Notes: a model not told the origin generated them from the sequence alone. A stretch of 64,000 bases of DNA from Perca fluviatilis (GCF_010015445.1 NC_053127.1:28005215-28069214), one strand, 5' to 3'; positions 1 to 14,260 are shown, counted from the first letter of the stretch. Program-made: numbers and translations.

Positions 1-3000
1 TTTACGGTGTCAATGATTGTCGGGCCCTGCGTCTGAACTGTGAACCGACCAGCCAAAGGTACACTGCAGGGAGGCGAGGCATGGGGAGAGGGCTCTAGGT
101 TCGGGGGTTAACTCATTTACGATTCGCACCATAAAGCTTCCTGAAAGGTTGGTCGGGCTGAACAAGCAAGGATATGTTAACCTGTCACCTTTTCCATGCA
201 CCAACAGTACAGGGTCACAGGAAAATGGCTACATGAGGGTGTGTGTTTTTGAAATTGTGTTTGTGCGACACACAGTGCATGTGAAAAACGGGACGTGTCT
301 TCCTCCTCTCCTAAAAGGAGGTGTTTGTGCAAGCTGTCCCAGGAGAGGCACCGTGGCTACAGTGTTGTGAGATCGCTCCCACCTGTGAAGATCAAATATG
401 AGACATTTATTATACAGGGGGGACTTATCTAGCGCTCCCTATCTGATGGGCTATGTAATGGAGAGGCCCTGGACAGATCCACTTTCACTGCCCTAAAAGG
501 CTGGAGAGGTGACCCAAAAGGAAAACATTATGCGAGGAAACAAAGGCGATGTGGGCGTGGCGGAGAAACCCTCTGAAGGGTACTGCCCTCTCTCCGCCCT
601 GCCCGCCATGCAGACTGGAACCACTGGGTCGCTGTAGGGCATATTATGTCTGTGTACTGTATGTGTGTATTGTAAATGTGTGGGTGGTGTGTTTGAGAAC
701 TCACTAGTCACCAATTTTCAAGTTGTGCCTAATTAGACAGTTTAAAGCAATAACTCTGTGTTCAGGAGGTGGTGAGTAACTGTGTTTTACACATAATTAT
801 GTGCTGGCAACGGCAGGCATTTAAACTAGAGAGTTGTAATTTTACCATATTGTGGCCTATGCATCATTGTGCACATTTTATTGTGACGTCTTTAGCAATA
901 CTCAGATGTAAAGTGCTGCCCCTGTTTGTCCCCTGGGCACCAACCAGACACCAGTTAAATGATGTCTGCCTTCTCCAAGTCAAAGCCAACCAACTCTCGC
1001 CTTACCAGCCCTTCAGCAGAGCTCTGTCGAACTGCAAACTGTTAAATAACAAACTACAAAGAGCCCTGCAACACGGCCAGACTGAAATCAAACAGGATTA
1101 CTGCCGATAAGCACAGAGCATAAAACAGGTCATTTAATTGCAGTCAACGCCTGTAAAATTAGTACCTGTTTTGTAACTTTCAGCTTTCACACAGTGTACT
1201 GTATGACACAGCACTGACATTCACACACGTATTAAAGTAAAATAAAGAGTTGAGAGTTCCTGTTATGCTAGCGCCATGGCTCTATGGATGGCAGTGATGG
1301 TCTGTTGGCCAGTCAGACTGTCCACCACTTTGGTCCAGACTGAAATATCTCAAATATTGGATGAATCTGGATACATTTTTTTTTTCTCTCCAATCCATCA
1401 GGTCAAAATTGCAATGTCTCCAATACTTTGGTTCTCTGTGTGATTTCAATACATGTTCTGTGTCAATTTTTTTTTTTGGTATATCATCAAATAAATGAGA
1501 AAACCAATGACACTCCCATCAGTCTCATCTGTACTTTGTGTTTAGTGCTCATTAGCAAATTACCAGGTTTCCAGTGTTGAGGTAACGCAAGCATTATTAC
1601 ACAAGAAAACCAGGCGGACCAAAGATTGAATGAAATGGCTTAGACCTGAAAGCGTTAAATCACTGTGCAGTGTTTAAGTGTCTGAGAAGCCTTCAGGTCC
1701 ATGGAGCCCTTACCAAATCTGGGCTTCCTGGATAAAATATCAAGTCTCACCGGTACCTGAAGCAACACACCCGCACCAACACGGTTCGGTCTAAAAGCCC
1801 ACTTCATCTTTAATGATATAATCAATCTGCTGCTGGTATAATATGTTGCGTCTGGCTGCTAAAAGCAGATGCAATCTGACTGAATTGCATGTACTAGAAG
1901 AGATAGAGACTAGAGGATTGCAGGTGAGCCAATTATGTATCTAATAACTTTAATTTACATCATAAAGCACATTCAGGTCAGGGATTAAACCGAGTTAGTG
2001 CTTCTATTGTGTCCCTAATCATTTACCCCCCTGGCATTAAAAGACAGAGTAAACGCCTCAAAGTTAATTAGCAGCTGCAGAGATAAGGCTTCAATGAGAA
2101 GCTACTGTCTCCACTTCTTTGTCAGGGTATAATAAGGCCAGGACTTCCTGCTGGGAAGAGGAAGTGAGCTTGGGAGAGGTGGTGGTGGGTGGGGGGGATA
2201 TCTCTCCACATTAACAGGCATCACTGAACCAACAGAGACGTGTATGGCCCGGGGATATCTAACATCACACTTTCAGATACAGTCCGCGCCACACACGCAC
2301 TTCAAAAGCACTTTGTGTATACATGTCAATTATAAAGAATCAGATTCCAAGTTTATTACACACACACACACACACACAACTATCCACACTTCAAAGTCTG
2401 TTTACATGCCATCAAGAGTGCCATGTGTACAGACAGATTCAACCTAATATGGGTGAGCACCTGGTTCAAGTATGAGGCTGCCACCTGTTTAAATAAGCAA
2501 CATAATACACTATGACAAACATACAGATGGGAACATATTCACAGTATTCACCTGGCTGCTGTGAACTCCTCTAAACTACAATTCTTTTAAAACACACAAC
2601 AAAATGTCCTAATAGTGAATATAAAAATGCTGCAGAGTAGATCCAGGAAATACTTAATTCTGTGGTCAAACTCATAAGATGAGCGTACTGTCAGACACAC
2701 ACAATCTCTATGCAACCTAAAATTTGATGAACAATATGGCAGTCACATATCAGTATGGACCAACAGGGGGCATAACAAATACATTACATTGTGAACTGAG
2801 TGATATTTTGGTAAGATGGCCATACAGTATTCAATATTTGGACCTTGTTTGTAATGAATGACTTGTGACACGATGGCACAAAAGTCAAAGACAAAAAATT
2901 CAATTTAGTATTAAAAAACACTGTATTGTATGTCAGGAAGAATCAGACACACTAATTTTTTAATCCATTGGTGTGGGAAATACAATTTAAAGCATATCTC

Positions 3001-3800
3001 CTTATCTTAAAATAACTAAATGGGATTTTCTGGTCTTCAAAGGGCCTATTAATGATACAATTACATAATTACTTACAGATAAAATTGTTTTCTTGTGATC
3101 ATGACATAGATATCGCACTTAAAATGAGAAAGCTAATTTATGGCTTTGCCAAAGTCTAATTAAATTATTGTAGATAAAGATTCTATCCAAGTCGGCTTAG
3201 TCACTATTTGGTCATTTGACTTTTAAGTCAATAATTGATTGAAATCTAATAAGTTGAACGGTCATCCTTTTTCCTGTCTATGATTACTTCCTGTTTGGAC
3301 AAACTGCCAAAAAAAAATGGGTCTGCCTTCTCAAGATAACAAGATAATAAAGTCATGGTCATCATAAGACATTCGTGTTTAATATCTCAACATAGCAATA
3401 TAATTCAATTGATATATCAGAATAATGGGCTGACAAAACAGGCTAAATATGCACAAAATTGTCATTTGCTATCAGAAATAATGAAATCATAAAGTTGTGA
3501 TAACAATTTGGTAGTGATAGCAGCTTCCTGTGTTGTCTTTTGGCTTCAGGAGTTGGTGTGACTGTAATGTTTACATGTGGATCACATATGCTGCCTTTAT
3601 GATGTGATATGAGATAAACTGGTGTAAAACATTTATGAGCAACTACAGTACATCCGCACTCAGCATTGTGCTACTTTTTCAGTTACGGAGTTGAAAGGGC
3701 GAGAACCTTTTGCTCATTTGACACACAAAAAACTGCTTTTTATACCACTCAACATACTGTGATCCAACTTTCACATGCTGACTCAAAGAACTTTTGGTTC

Positions 3801-3945
3801 TACGGCTTAAACAATTAGTTGATTAATCCATTAGTTGATTGACTGAAAACAAATACATTTAGTTAATCGATTAATCATTTAAGTAATTTTTTAAGCAAAA
3901 ATCCCAACCATGAGAAATATATTTTTTGTATAGTTTATATACACG
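3801..3945. mobile_element. Fragment of hAT-like MITE (GATTAATC family)
   Basis: The left end TACGGCTTAAAC, followed by repeated GATTAATC/TCGATTAATC, resembles the element at 52321-52688. No right end with a target duplication was found, so this is a truncated copy and its right limit is approximate. Confidence 0.4.
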
Positions 3946-4597
3946 GTTTCCTTTAAAATATGTAAATATCTGTCAAATATAAATCTAAGCATGATGTATA
4001 TGCATATCATATCCACCTAGCTTATGTACATAAAGCAACCTGTTCCTACATTAATCATCCCCTATTTATGCCAGCATTCTTTTGCACTATTGTATTACTG
4101 TCTACAAATGTTTTTATGTATATGTTTGTATATGTACATAGTTAAATCTCTTTTACCCCTGTCCAGCTTGTTGTCCTTGTTTTTAGCTGTATGTCTATTC
4201 CCTTGTAAGTACAGTTGAGAGCAACGAAAAACTGGAGTCAGATTCCTTGTAAGTGTACACATCCTTGACCAATCAACCTCATTCTGATTTTGAGAATAAT
4301 ACATTGCACTTGACTCACTTGTTGCTGTTATAACTCTATAACATGCAAATAACATTTGCATGAGAGGTACTCAGGTACGACAGGTACTTTAAATAATACT
4401 TTTAAGTCATTTCATGGGTTGAGGTGAAGTCCTCCAGTTTTTACTCTCTGTTTTTGTACTGCGACCACACCAAAGAAAATGAATGCAAACATAAAGGGAT
4501 TATAAAAAGAAGTGCAAGTGGGTGAGGTACCTGCCAAGGACAGTTTAACCAACATGTGCATGTTCAAGCAAGGAGAAAGAAAGAATGGGAGGAGGAG

Positions 4598-4599
<2 letters not shown>

Positions 4600-4628
<29 letters not shown>
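4600..4628. repeat. (GA)n microsatellite
   Basis: Uninterrupted GA dinucleotide run of about 29 bases, preceded by a purine-rich stretch. Confidence 0.9.
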
Positions 4629-4631
<3 letters not shown>

Positions 4632-6161
4632 GGGGAGACAAAACAGGAGGGAGTGCTCAGATAGTGCTGCAGTGTTGGGATAGGTCTCGAAGCAGAGACT
4701 GTGGCCTTTTTGGAAGGACTCCAGGGCTTGTAGTGCAGGTCTCCTTTGATAATGGGCCACAGTATGTGTAAGAGTGTTGGGCTGCAGCCAAGGTACACAG
4801 CCTTTTGGTAATAGTTAACAGAGTGGGCAAACAGTGGAAGTCAGTGGCATGGAGGTAGGTCAGAGAACTGCAGTTGACACACTGCTGCCCCCTCCAGCCC
4901 AGCCCTCCCTCCCTTCCTCTCTCAGATAGATCTGGCATTGCACTGGGACTCTTGGCTCAGCTCCTGGCTCTTTGGTTTGAACTGGTGCTTCATAAACATG
5001 TTCCTGACTCATATAGGACACAGTGTAATGAGTGCTCAACAGGATTTTCTTAATAAAATACCGTGGGATGTAAACAGTCCTCAAACAGGATCGCAGAATC
5101 TAACTGCCCCGTTGTACCTGCTTCAAAAGCCCGTCTTTTTTCCGAGTTCATGTGATGCACATACATTTCTGGAATTGAGGAAATGTAATTTTTCAGGGTA
5201 ATGGATCAGATTAGTAACGAGATCAATCAAAACTAACACACTCATTTCCAGTGTCAGATGCTGTGAATGCACAGATATGCCAAACACTACATCCTCGCTA
5301 GGGAACATTCCGAGCATGTACAAACACACGTGTGTAAAATGGAAAGAATGCACAAAAGAACAAAATGAACACCTACTGTATATTAATGGAGTATACAAGG
5401 GTGCAGATCAAAGCCATGGACATCGCTTCAAATTCATTCTAATTCTCTTCACACAACTTTTCGTACTGTCACCATGACTTGTTTTAATAGTAATATGCAC
5501 ACTTTGTCTCATGTTCCACTGCTTCGCTTTCATTTTTAGTATTATTGTACGCAGTCATAAAGACTTAATGCTCTGGAAAGATTTTGACTCAGTGACATGA
5601 GTGGAACCGTATGTGTCATTTGTGTCCACGACTATTAGTGGCTGACCATGTCACATCTCATTTGGCAAGGATCATACTTGTTATGTTGTTTCGGTTACCA
5701 CAATGTTAGCCTGTCTTGATGATTCTTCATGCTCAAATGTACCCTGGTCGAGGAAGAAGTGCTACGCTCACGTGTGTAGGTGTGTGTGTGTGCGTCTTGC
5801 TTTCAAGTATTCCCCGTGGTCCCAGACAGTCCAAGGACTCCAGAGCGGTAGACATGTCATTACCCAATCCTCTGCCAACCTGCTACTCTAATCTCAGAGG
5901 GAGCAGACCAAACACCAAACCACACGCAGCTCTGCTTTAGTCTTTGGAGCTGGCTTTCAGGGCTGCTGTGGTGTAATGCTGTGCTAACCCTAACCTAGGG
6001 CCCAGAACAAAGAGCAACACCATGCTCCACTCCACTCCCGCACAGCAATCTGGGGGTTTAAATAGCAGGCTGTGAGGGAATGGGGCTTGGCAGCTCTAGT
6101 CACCAACAGACCGTCACAATATAAAAAAGGAGCCCATAAGACTCCACACAGCCCTACAAAC

Positions 6162-6775
6162 TAGGGCTGCACAACATGGGGAAAATATGGGGTATGTGAT
6201 GACGTTGCTATATATCGCGATAATGTTTTTACTTGCGATACATAAACAGATATTAAAGTGTACTCAGTTCTGCATTTCTGCTGCTTTCAGTTTTCTGCTG
6301 AAATACAACAAATTGATTGTTGAATTCAAACAAATAAGAGGAAATCATTTATTTTATAGAACAAATTGAACATTCAGGGTTTTCCCTGCATAGAGGTTTT
6401 AGCCAGCCCCAAAGAAAAATCACCAGCGCCAAAAGGATAAGAATTAAAAGAAAAAATAGCACTCAAATCCTCTCCGACTGTGATGACTGTGTTAAAAGCA
6501 GTTTACCAAACAACAGTTGAAAAAGCAGAACATCAACTTGAATAGGAGCACTTATCTCAGTTTTACCGTCCAGAGTCAGGCTTAGCAGGACTCTCCCGGT
6601 GATTTTAACGGTGGTATTTTAATATTACTTTTTAAAGCAGTTGTGTTGATTGGGGTTTCATTTACTCAATCATAATAGACATATTCTTGATATGTCCCAG
6701 CCTTTCGCGATGTGTTTATTGCGCAAGTTGATATCAAGATGTTGATTAAAAAAAAGGATTTATTGTGCAGCCCTA
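6162..6775. mobile_element. hAT-like MITE, TAGGGCTGCAC family
   Basis: Starts TAGGGCTGCACAAC and ends TGTGCAGCCCTA (inverted termini). The flanking octamers CTACAAAC (6154-6161) and CTAGAAAC (6776-6783) differ at one base, as expected of an aged 8-bp hAT target duplication. The interior has no transposase frame, only AT-rich sequence with ATCGCGAT-type motifs just inside each end. Confidence 0.8.
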
Positions 6776-9182
6776 CTAGAAACATGCCTTGTTAGCTGTC
6801 AAGTACTACCTTTTTTCCTACTTTGGAGAGGCGCCCACAGCGGAGGTTATCAGGTGAATGGCCCTGATGAGACATCATGGCCCTGTTCCCTCAAATACAG
6901 ACTGCTTTTGATCCTCCCACCTGATTCCAGTGAACCGCTGCACACCAAGGGCAGCTGACATTTCAAACAGCGAGGATCTGTTTTTTTTTTTTTTACTTGG
7001 AGGCTGCAGGAAGCCTAATGTTGGAGTAAATGTAAGTACACAGGTTATGTAACCCAGATGTAGATGATATTCCCCCGGCTCAATCACTTCCCTACAAAGT
7101 CCCACACCGTGGTCAAGGCCATTTGAAGAGGGTAATCTGAACGCATTCCAAGTAGAAAACCAACACAGCATGCTGGCATGAAAAAGCCAAGATAGCAATG
7201 CATATTTTGAGTGAGTTCAACAATGAAGTCATTTGTGTTTCCGTTGCAGACTAGTGTTAGTTGTTAGTGTTGGCTGCGCCACACTCCAGAGGGTTAAACA
7301 TGAGGGGAGTCAGCGACTGTCCAAGCCTCTCTCCGAGCACCCTAAACAGCAGTCTGTCAGCATTCCTGCTGGGTGCCAAGGTATTTACTTTGGACAAGAG
7401 AGGGAGGCACTTTGAGGGACTGCTTCTAATTAGGAGCAGCCAGTCAGGAGGTCATGGCCAATTGGAACGGGTCTCCTAGATACGCAGTCCTTTCCTGAGG
7501 GCTGTTGGATGGTACACTAGGCACAGTCAGGTTTGGGTTTAGTTGTTTGTTTTTGGAGCATGCAACAAGGTCACTGCTTGGCTGTGCTGAATCAGTTATT
7601 CCACCTGGGGTAAGACTAATAAACGGCTGATGGCAGCATTGTTATCACACCTTTCAAGGGAGTCTCCAACTGTTTGCAGAGTATAGAGCTCTAAAATGGC
7701 CTTACAGTTTGAACAACTTTAAAAACATTGTTATGAAGAGCATGCAGTGCTGCCTAAACAATCTTATAATCTGAGAAATATTTGCACCCTAAACGGTCAA
7801 CAATTAGCCTGATTGTGACAAATTTGAAAGCGCTATTTGGGGGATTGAAGCCAATCCATACGTTTGCCTCCCACACATTGGAAGGAAGAGGAGACGAAAC
7901 ACAAAGAAGTTTGTAGGGATTCCGTTATTCTTTCTTGCCCAAGGGCACTTCAGCAGGGGGACTGTGTGCTGACATTGGGATCCGAACCCTGGTATTTCAT
8001 GGCATGGCGCAGAACAAGTGCCAACCAAAAATGATTACTGCTAGCCACAGCTCTAACCTCGGATAAGCTTGCAGAGGTAACAGCAAAGAGGCAGAGAAAG
8101 ACTGATTTAGTCATATTTACACCAAGCCAACTGAGAGTGATAGATCTTTGTAACCAATTTAATATCTCAGTTCCTCAAAAACAAGTGGTTGGAGTGCTTG
8201 AACAACTCTGTTGCCGCTGATTAAACCTATTAAGCATGTTGGATTTGTGTGACTTGGACTGGACCACAAAATGGATGCAAATGAACAAGTAGAAGCAGGC
8301 TTACAAGTGGTACTGATGGCAGTGGATGGGTGTGAAATGTATTTGTGAGCGCATGCATATGTGCATGTAGCACCCAAGGCCAAGTGACACAGTTCAATTT
8401 CTCTCAGCAAGTCACATGGGAACAAAAACTCCCTGAAATGGAGAGAAAAACTCTTTCTGCGAGTGAATGGAAATGAACACATCAGTCTGGCAGACATACT
8501 AACCCTTTGTCTGATTCTGAAGGATGCACCTATAATTTAGTCCAACTGAGATAACAGCCATATATCATGCCGGCAGGCATGTGACTGAAAGTATGATGAT
8601 CAGCCATGTTCACAGAGAACAATCATTCACCTCCAGCTCACACAGCAGTCATTATGAGCAGGCAAACAGCTACAAAAGGGCAAAAACACAGCCCTATTTG
8701 AAGGCAAAAAAAGTAAATGACAAAGTAATTTTCCTTTGACAGTGTTTTATATTGTGATACACTACCTTTTCCCTGGGAACAGTCTCTGAAACACAATCTT
8801 TGATAGATAGAAAACTTGTTATCTGGTTTACTCTTAATTTTCTGTCTCAGTGACACTGTAAATTCTGTAATCAACTATGCAAGATGAACAACTAACAAGG
8901 GGGGCACTGATAAAGTTATACATGAGTCATTCAAATTATAATCCTTAACATTTTAACAAGATCAAACCCCTTTTTACCATCTTTTCAGTGGTGGAGTCCG
9001 CCATTCCTGTGCAAATGACCTACTTACGCACAAGGGATCAACAGGAAATAATGCAAGCATTTAATCCAGGGTTACGGTTTGTAATTATATCTTATTGATA
9101 CGACCCATACTGTTTACTGTTCACTCTCCTGACACAGAACAGAGCTGTGTTAAGTTACTGCTAATGCAAATCGACTGCTGCT

Positions 9183-9588
9183 TAGGGCTGGGCATCGAGA
9201 ACCGATTCCTACTTGGAATCATTTAAAAAATTACGATTCCATCGGAATCGTTTCTTTATTGGAATCGTTTGGAGGATTTGGTTTCAAATCTGATCATGGG
9301 TTCCAAATTTAACATGCGCAAGTTTTGGTTTCTATAGCGGCCAGGCGTTGCAGCCATGGAGCACAGTAAGCGGTGCTCTAGTGTGGCTTTATTTTACGTT
9401 GAAAAAGCCCCGTCAAACTGCAACCCACCTTTGAATCAAAATAAAACTTTCCTCTTATTTGTGAAATAAGCATGTGACCCATTTCAACTCCACCACTCAA
9501 AGAATCAGAATCGAGAATCGATAAGAACCGGAATCGAAAGGAAGAATCGGAATTGGAATCGTTAATATCCAAACGATGCCCAACCCTA
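9183..9588. mobile_element. hAT-like MITE, TAGGGCTGGGCATCG family
   Basis: Begins TAGGGCTGGGCATCGAGAAC and ends GATGCCCAACCCTA. It is flanked by the perfect 8-bp duplication CTGCTGCT (9175-9182 and 9589-9596). The interior is rich in GAATCG/CGATTCC repeats. It is non-autonomous; the small frames inside are not genes. Confidence 0.88.
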
Positions 9589-9984
9589 CTGCTGCTAGTT
9601 TATACATTAAACACATTCACCTGGCGAAACACTGGGGGGCTTTTATTGTGAAACAGTCACAGGAAACACAATGCATTTGTCACCGAGGTTGGCACGGCAT
9701 GCTCTTCATATCTAGTTTGTTTGGCTGCACTGTAAACTCTTCTGTTGTATTTCTATCCAAGTAGCCGCTCAACAAATGTTTTCTGCCCCACGAATTCTGG
9801 GATCTGTAGTGTCAAACTGCACTTGCTGTTACAACCAGTAACCACAGGTGTTTAACCACAGGTGTTGACAAATCAGGACTGAAATCGTATAACTTTAGCT
9901 CTTTCTACAACACTAAGCCCATGGATGGAAACATATGCACAGTCTGTCGTTACTGTCCAAATATTAGCTAACAAGTAATCTTGC

Positions 9985-10440
9985 ATAGCCAGACCTATCA
10001 CCACAGAGCTGTGTCAGCACTGGAGAATGGTCTGGCTGCACCCACTAGCATTCTGCTATAGGGGGAAAAAACCCTCTGTCTTGTTTGTATGTCTTTAAAC
10101 AAATCACAATCTTCTTGGGCGGTGCTAAGCCCAGGATGCAGCAATAGTGCCCTTGCAAAATCGTGTCGGGAGGGAACTTTTGATAGAACATTTGTACGTG
10201 GGGAGACGAGCCCTGGCATTAAATTTGCTAAATCCCCACAACAAATATATGCTATACATATTCTTTGTATAACTTTACGACCAACCATTCACCGAAAGAA
10301 CCAAACAGGCCTGTCATTTTGCACAATCCAAATCTTCCTCAAAACTTGCCATATTCAGCATGTAGGTCGCTAGCTCAGAGGGTTTTGTTGTTTCACTGAG
10401 CAGAAAGCAGAAGGAGGGGAGAATCCCCCATGATATACGC
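9985..10440. repeat. Possible interspersed repeat fragment
   Basis: Moderately GC-rich block beginning near CATAGCCAGACC, with CTGTGTCAGCACTGG and GGTCTGGCTGCACC. It resembles a dispersed fish repeat from memory only. It occurs once here, so the family cannot be shown from the sequence. The small frames on both strands give no recognisable protein. Confidence 0.3.
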
Positions 10441-10539
10441 GGCCAATGGCAGGCTTATACCCACCGTCCACATTCGGTGAGTCAGCCAAGCTAACGAGTG
10501 ACCGCATCTTTTAGCAGAATCAGAGCAGAAATCTTTTAA

Positions 10540-11197
10540 AGGTCCCATGGCATGAAAATATCACTTTATGAGGTTTTTTAACATTAATATGCGTTCCCCC
10601 AGCCTGCCTATGGTCCCCAGTGGCTAGAAATGGTGATAGGTGTAAACCGAGCCCTGGGTAACATGCTCTGCCTTTGAGAAAATGAAAGCTCAGATGGGCC
10701 GTTCTGGAATCTTGCTTGTTATGAGGTCATAAGGAGCAAGGTTACCTCCCCTTTCTCTGCTTTGCCCACCCAGAGAATTTGGCCAACCCATGAGAGAGAG
10801 ACATCATGGCTTTCAAATGAGCAAAGTGGCAGTTGGTCAAGGCCACAACCCCACCCTCCACCTTGCCCCTCCCTCTCTCCTCATCAATAGCTACAGGCAC
10901 AGAAATGGCACATCCTAAGGAAAGCTCATTGTGGGACTGGCTCTAGTGGCTGTAATTCTGCACCAAGGCTGAATTTCAGGAAAGAGACTTCAGATACAGT
11001 ATTAGGGGACCACTAAGGCCTAAATAAAAGAGACTTCAGATACAGTATTAGGGGACCACTAAGGCCTATATAAAAGAGACTTCAGATACAGTATTAGGGG
11101 ACCACTAAGGCCTATATAAAAGAGACTTCAGATACAGTATTAGGGGACCACTAAGGTCTATAGAAAAGCATCCAAAGAGCACCATGTCATGGGACCT
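10540..11197. mobile_element. MITE with TTAA target duplication (AGGTCCCATGGCATG family), copy 1
   Basis: Left end AGGTCCCATGGCATG and right end CATGTCATGGGACCT are inverted, with TTAA on both sides (10536-10539, 11198-11201). This is the flank expected for piggyBac-type insertion. The same element recurs at 24940-25442 with high identity. This copy is longer because a 46-bp internal unit is repeated four times. There is no coding capacity. Confidence 0.85.
10982..11165. repeat. 46-bp tandem repeat, four copies, inside the MITE
   Basis: Units begin AAGAGACTTCAGATACAG at 10982, 11028, 11074 and 11120, exactly 46 bp apart and nearly identical. The sister element at 24940-25442 has one copy, so this is a local expansion. 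Confidence 0.92.
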
Positions 11198-13479
11198 TTA
11201 ATGCTACAAATGCAGCGTACATGTGGGATTTCTTCAACTGGACTAAAATGAACAAAAAGAATCAGAATGCATGTATTGAGCAAGTCTTGGTAGGCCGTTA
11301 GGGTTTTACTTGTTAGCTACTGCATAGCCCATGTTGAAGAAAACAAACACATCAACCTGGCTACACTAACACACCAACTACTGTAACACCATGATGGGTG
11401 GCATGAAGCCTTCATGAGAGTAATGGTACAGTACTGCAAAGGCAATATTTCAACATGTCTCAAGCCACTTTAGTGCCGTTTCACAATCGACATTTCTATT
11501 GAGCTTTTCTAATTCAATAAATGAAACTCTGCATGAATCAGGGAAGTATTATGACTACTAACACTGAAGCCTTTCTGAGAAGGCCAAAGATGGAGAAAAA
11601 AAAAGTCAAAACCGGGATATGCTGTTTGTTGTCTGGAAGTGACCATGTGACTCTTGCGGACATAAAGCATTTTTTGTCAGCAGTGTTATCTCCCTGGATC
11701 TGGGGTTACAATGTGGCTTTTGTAGTCTTGCAGCACTGAAAGATCTAAGTCACTTTGATCCTGTTGGGGGAAAAAAAGTTGATAACACCATGGCTTGAGC
11801 TGCAAAATGTGAAGGTGCTGTTACTTACAAAAAAGTGGTTAAACAAACGCAGGACGTCCACAGCAAAAACTGAAGAAACAAGGTTTTCACTAGCAAACTT
11901 TCTCAAAGTTTCACATCACCTGTCTGGATCGTAGCCACCCTCAGACTGACCCCCATGCTTAGGTGGCCAGAGGCTTATATATGTTAAGCCCCCTCCCACT
12001 AGACAAAACAACTCTTAATTGCTTCAATCATCTCTCAATTATGTTACCATTTAGACATTTATAATTTCACTGCTAGTTTCTACCATGGACAAATAACAAT
12101 CTCTTGAACAAACCATTTTCCACTCATCTAACTTTAGAAAACACAAAAACTTACACACATTTTCAACTAGAAAATCTACCCTCACCTATGACCCAGATAT
12201 ATGGTATCTTCCACCATCAGCACACCGGAGTGTGACTGCTGCAGGCCCTATATGAAGCAGCACTTTGCCGGTTCAGACCCAGGGACATGTGTCATCCAAA
12301 AGTGACAGAGCCTTCGGCACACCGCCTAATAGAGTTTGGTAAATGATCTCAGTTTGGGCTATCCACCTCCTGTGCACGCGTGCACATGCACACACGTGCA
12401 CGAGCACACACGCACACACACACACAGACTCACTCATGCTTGTACACATACATAAAGAATCAGACCGTCACACAGGTGAAAGCTCCTCTTCTTGCGGATC
12501 GTTGAGCCAAGCGTTCAAGCAGAAAAATAGAAAATGTGCTTCCACTCAGAAGACTGCTTTGTGCTCACCGCAGACTCTGCTTTTTTAACAATATCACTCT
12601 GCAGCTTTGACGCACACGTTATCTGTCATAAACCTGTAGTTCATATAGTTTTCAGTCTTCTCATACAGTAACCAAACAACTTTGTATAAAATAACATTGC
12701 TGGGAGGTGTTGTTGCTGTATTTGCCAAAGCGGCAAGCACAAAGCCATACAAAAAAAAAAAAAAAATCCCTTAGAGAGTGACTGAAGGAGCCACAGGGAG
12801 CCTGAGAGAGGGAGGGAGTTTGTCAGACAGCATTTATCTGTGGTATGGTGATGACTCTTTTCCTCCAACCTCTCTGCGAACTAAGCGCTTCCTGCCTTTT
12901 GAGCGCATGCAGCCATTTTTGCCCTTGAAACTAAAGCACATGCAATGAATTACAACCATTTTAAAGAGCTGTCAAGAAACAAGAGAGGGCTGGTTGGAAG
13001 AGAGACGGTGAGGAGGAGGAATTTGAAGCTGCGCTCTGGGAGAAAGAGAAGCGAGTCAAACAGAGAAATGAAAAACTGCAGAGACGCTTCTGAGCCTTTG
13101 ATGTTCGCGGGAGCAGAAAAAGCTGCTCTCGCCTCCCTACAGGCGGGGCAGAAGTATCAGTGGGGGACTCACGATGAAGTCAAGGCTTATACTAACTATG
13201 AAAACATTTGGCTGAAATTAACAGAATATTACCTGTCTAGTGACAAGACAGCACACCTTCAATAAACCGTACAACAAACATACCCCTGATACGCTTTATA
13301 TATAATAATTTGTATTCTTGTTCAAGTCTGAAAAAGAATTAAAGACATATACGCATAATAAAAAAAATGTTACATCTCACTTATCTAGAAGCCAAATATA
13401 TTTTATTGCACAGTTGAAAAAAGTATTCAGGAGGAAAACAGACTGTAAGCGGTTTTATTTCTTTTGTACTGTACATACT

Positions 13480-13605
13480 GATGATTTAAAGCTATAGGGC
13501 GTAGTTTCTGTCTCCCCCATGAGGAATTCTAAGTAATGACAACAAAACTGTCGGCGCGTCCACATGATATAAGCCTTCCGTGACCGCGCACCCCCTGATG
13601 AAATG
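13480..13605. repeat. Possible interspersed repeat (GGCGTAGTTTCTG block)
   Basis: A compact block starting TTTAAAGCTATAGGGCG and running through CTGTCGGCGCGTCC differs in composition from its AT-rich surroundings and resembles a dispersed fish element from memory. There is one copy in the window, so the call is tentative. Confidence 0.3.
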
Positions 13606-13738
13606 GATCGAAAAGAAAACTTCTGGTCTACAGATAATAAACTAAGACTAAGAGTCTACTTTTGCTTTGAAATAAATGCTGACGTCAGCATGCAAACATG
13701 CTCACAATGACAATGCAAAAAAGCGGATGTGTAGCAGT

Positions 13739-14076
13739 TAGAGCTGGGCAATATATCGATATTATATCGATATCGTAATATGAGACTAGATATCGTCTTA
13801 GATTTTGGATATCGTAATATGGCATAACTGGTGTCTTTTCCTGGTTTTAAAGGCTGCATTACAGTAAAGTTATGTTATGTTGTAACTGTATTATTTTCCT
13901 TTACCCACTTAGTCATTATATCCACATTACTGATGATTATTTATCAAAAATCTCATTGTGTAAATATTTTGTGAAAGCACCAATAGTCAACACTACAATA
14001 TCGTTGTGGTATAGATATCGAGGTATTTGGTCAAAAATATCGTGATATTTGATTTTCTCCATATCGCCCAGCCCTA
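13739..14076. mobile_element. hAT-like MITE, TAGAGCTGGGCAATAT family
   Basis: Ends TAGAGCTGGGCAATATATCG and ATATCGCCCAGCCCTA are inverted. The flanking octamers GTAGCAGT (13731-13738) and GTAGCAGG (14077-14084) differ at one base. The interior repeats GATATCG many times. Confidence 0.83.
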
Positions 14077-14260
14077 GTAGCAGGTATAATGTTCACCATC
14101 TCAGTTTAGCATGCTAACAACTTCTTTACTAAATATAATGGCAATCCATTCAGGACAGACATTTCACTCAAAACCATAAATGTCCACCTCATGGTTGCAC
14201 AACAGGAAAAGTCTGGGGACCAAGAAATTCATTAGGATTAATCCTCTGGGCACCATAAAT

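Noticed and set aside
10..204. Minus-strand frame at the left edge, tested as rnf43 exon 2
   Set aside because: A short CLASLQ-like resemblance only; it lacks the conserved ectodomain words and convincing splice sites.
10982..11165. Regular direct repeats considered as a CRISPR array
   Set aside because: Units are contiguous with no spacers, lie inside a transposon, and the genome is eukaryotic.
12945..13265. 106-codon plus-strand frame rich in arginine and lysine
   Set aside because: No family resemblance, purine-rich composition explains it, and it lies in the rnf43 intron.
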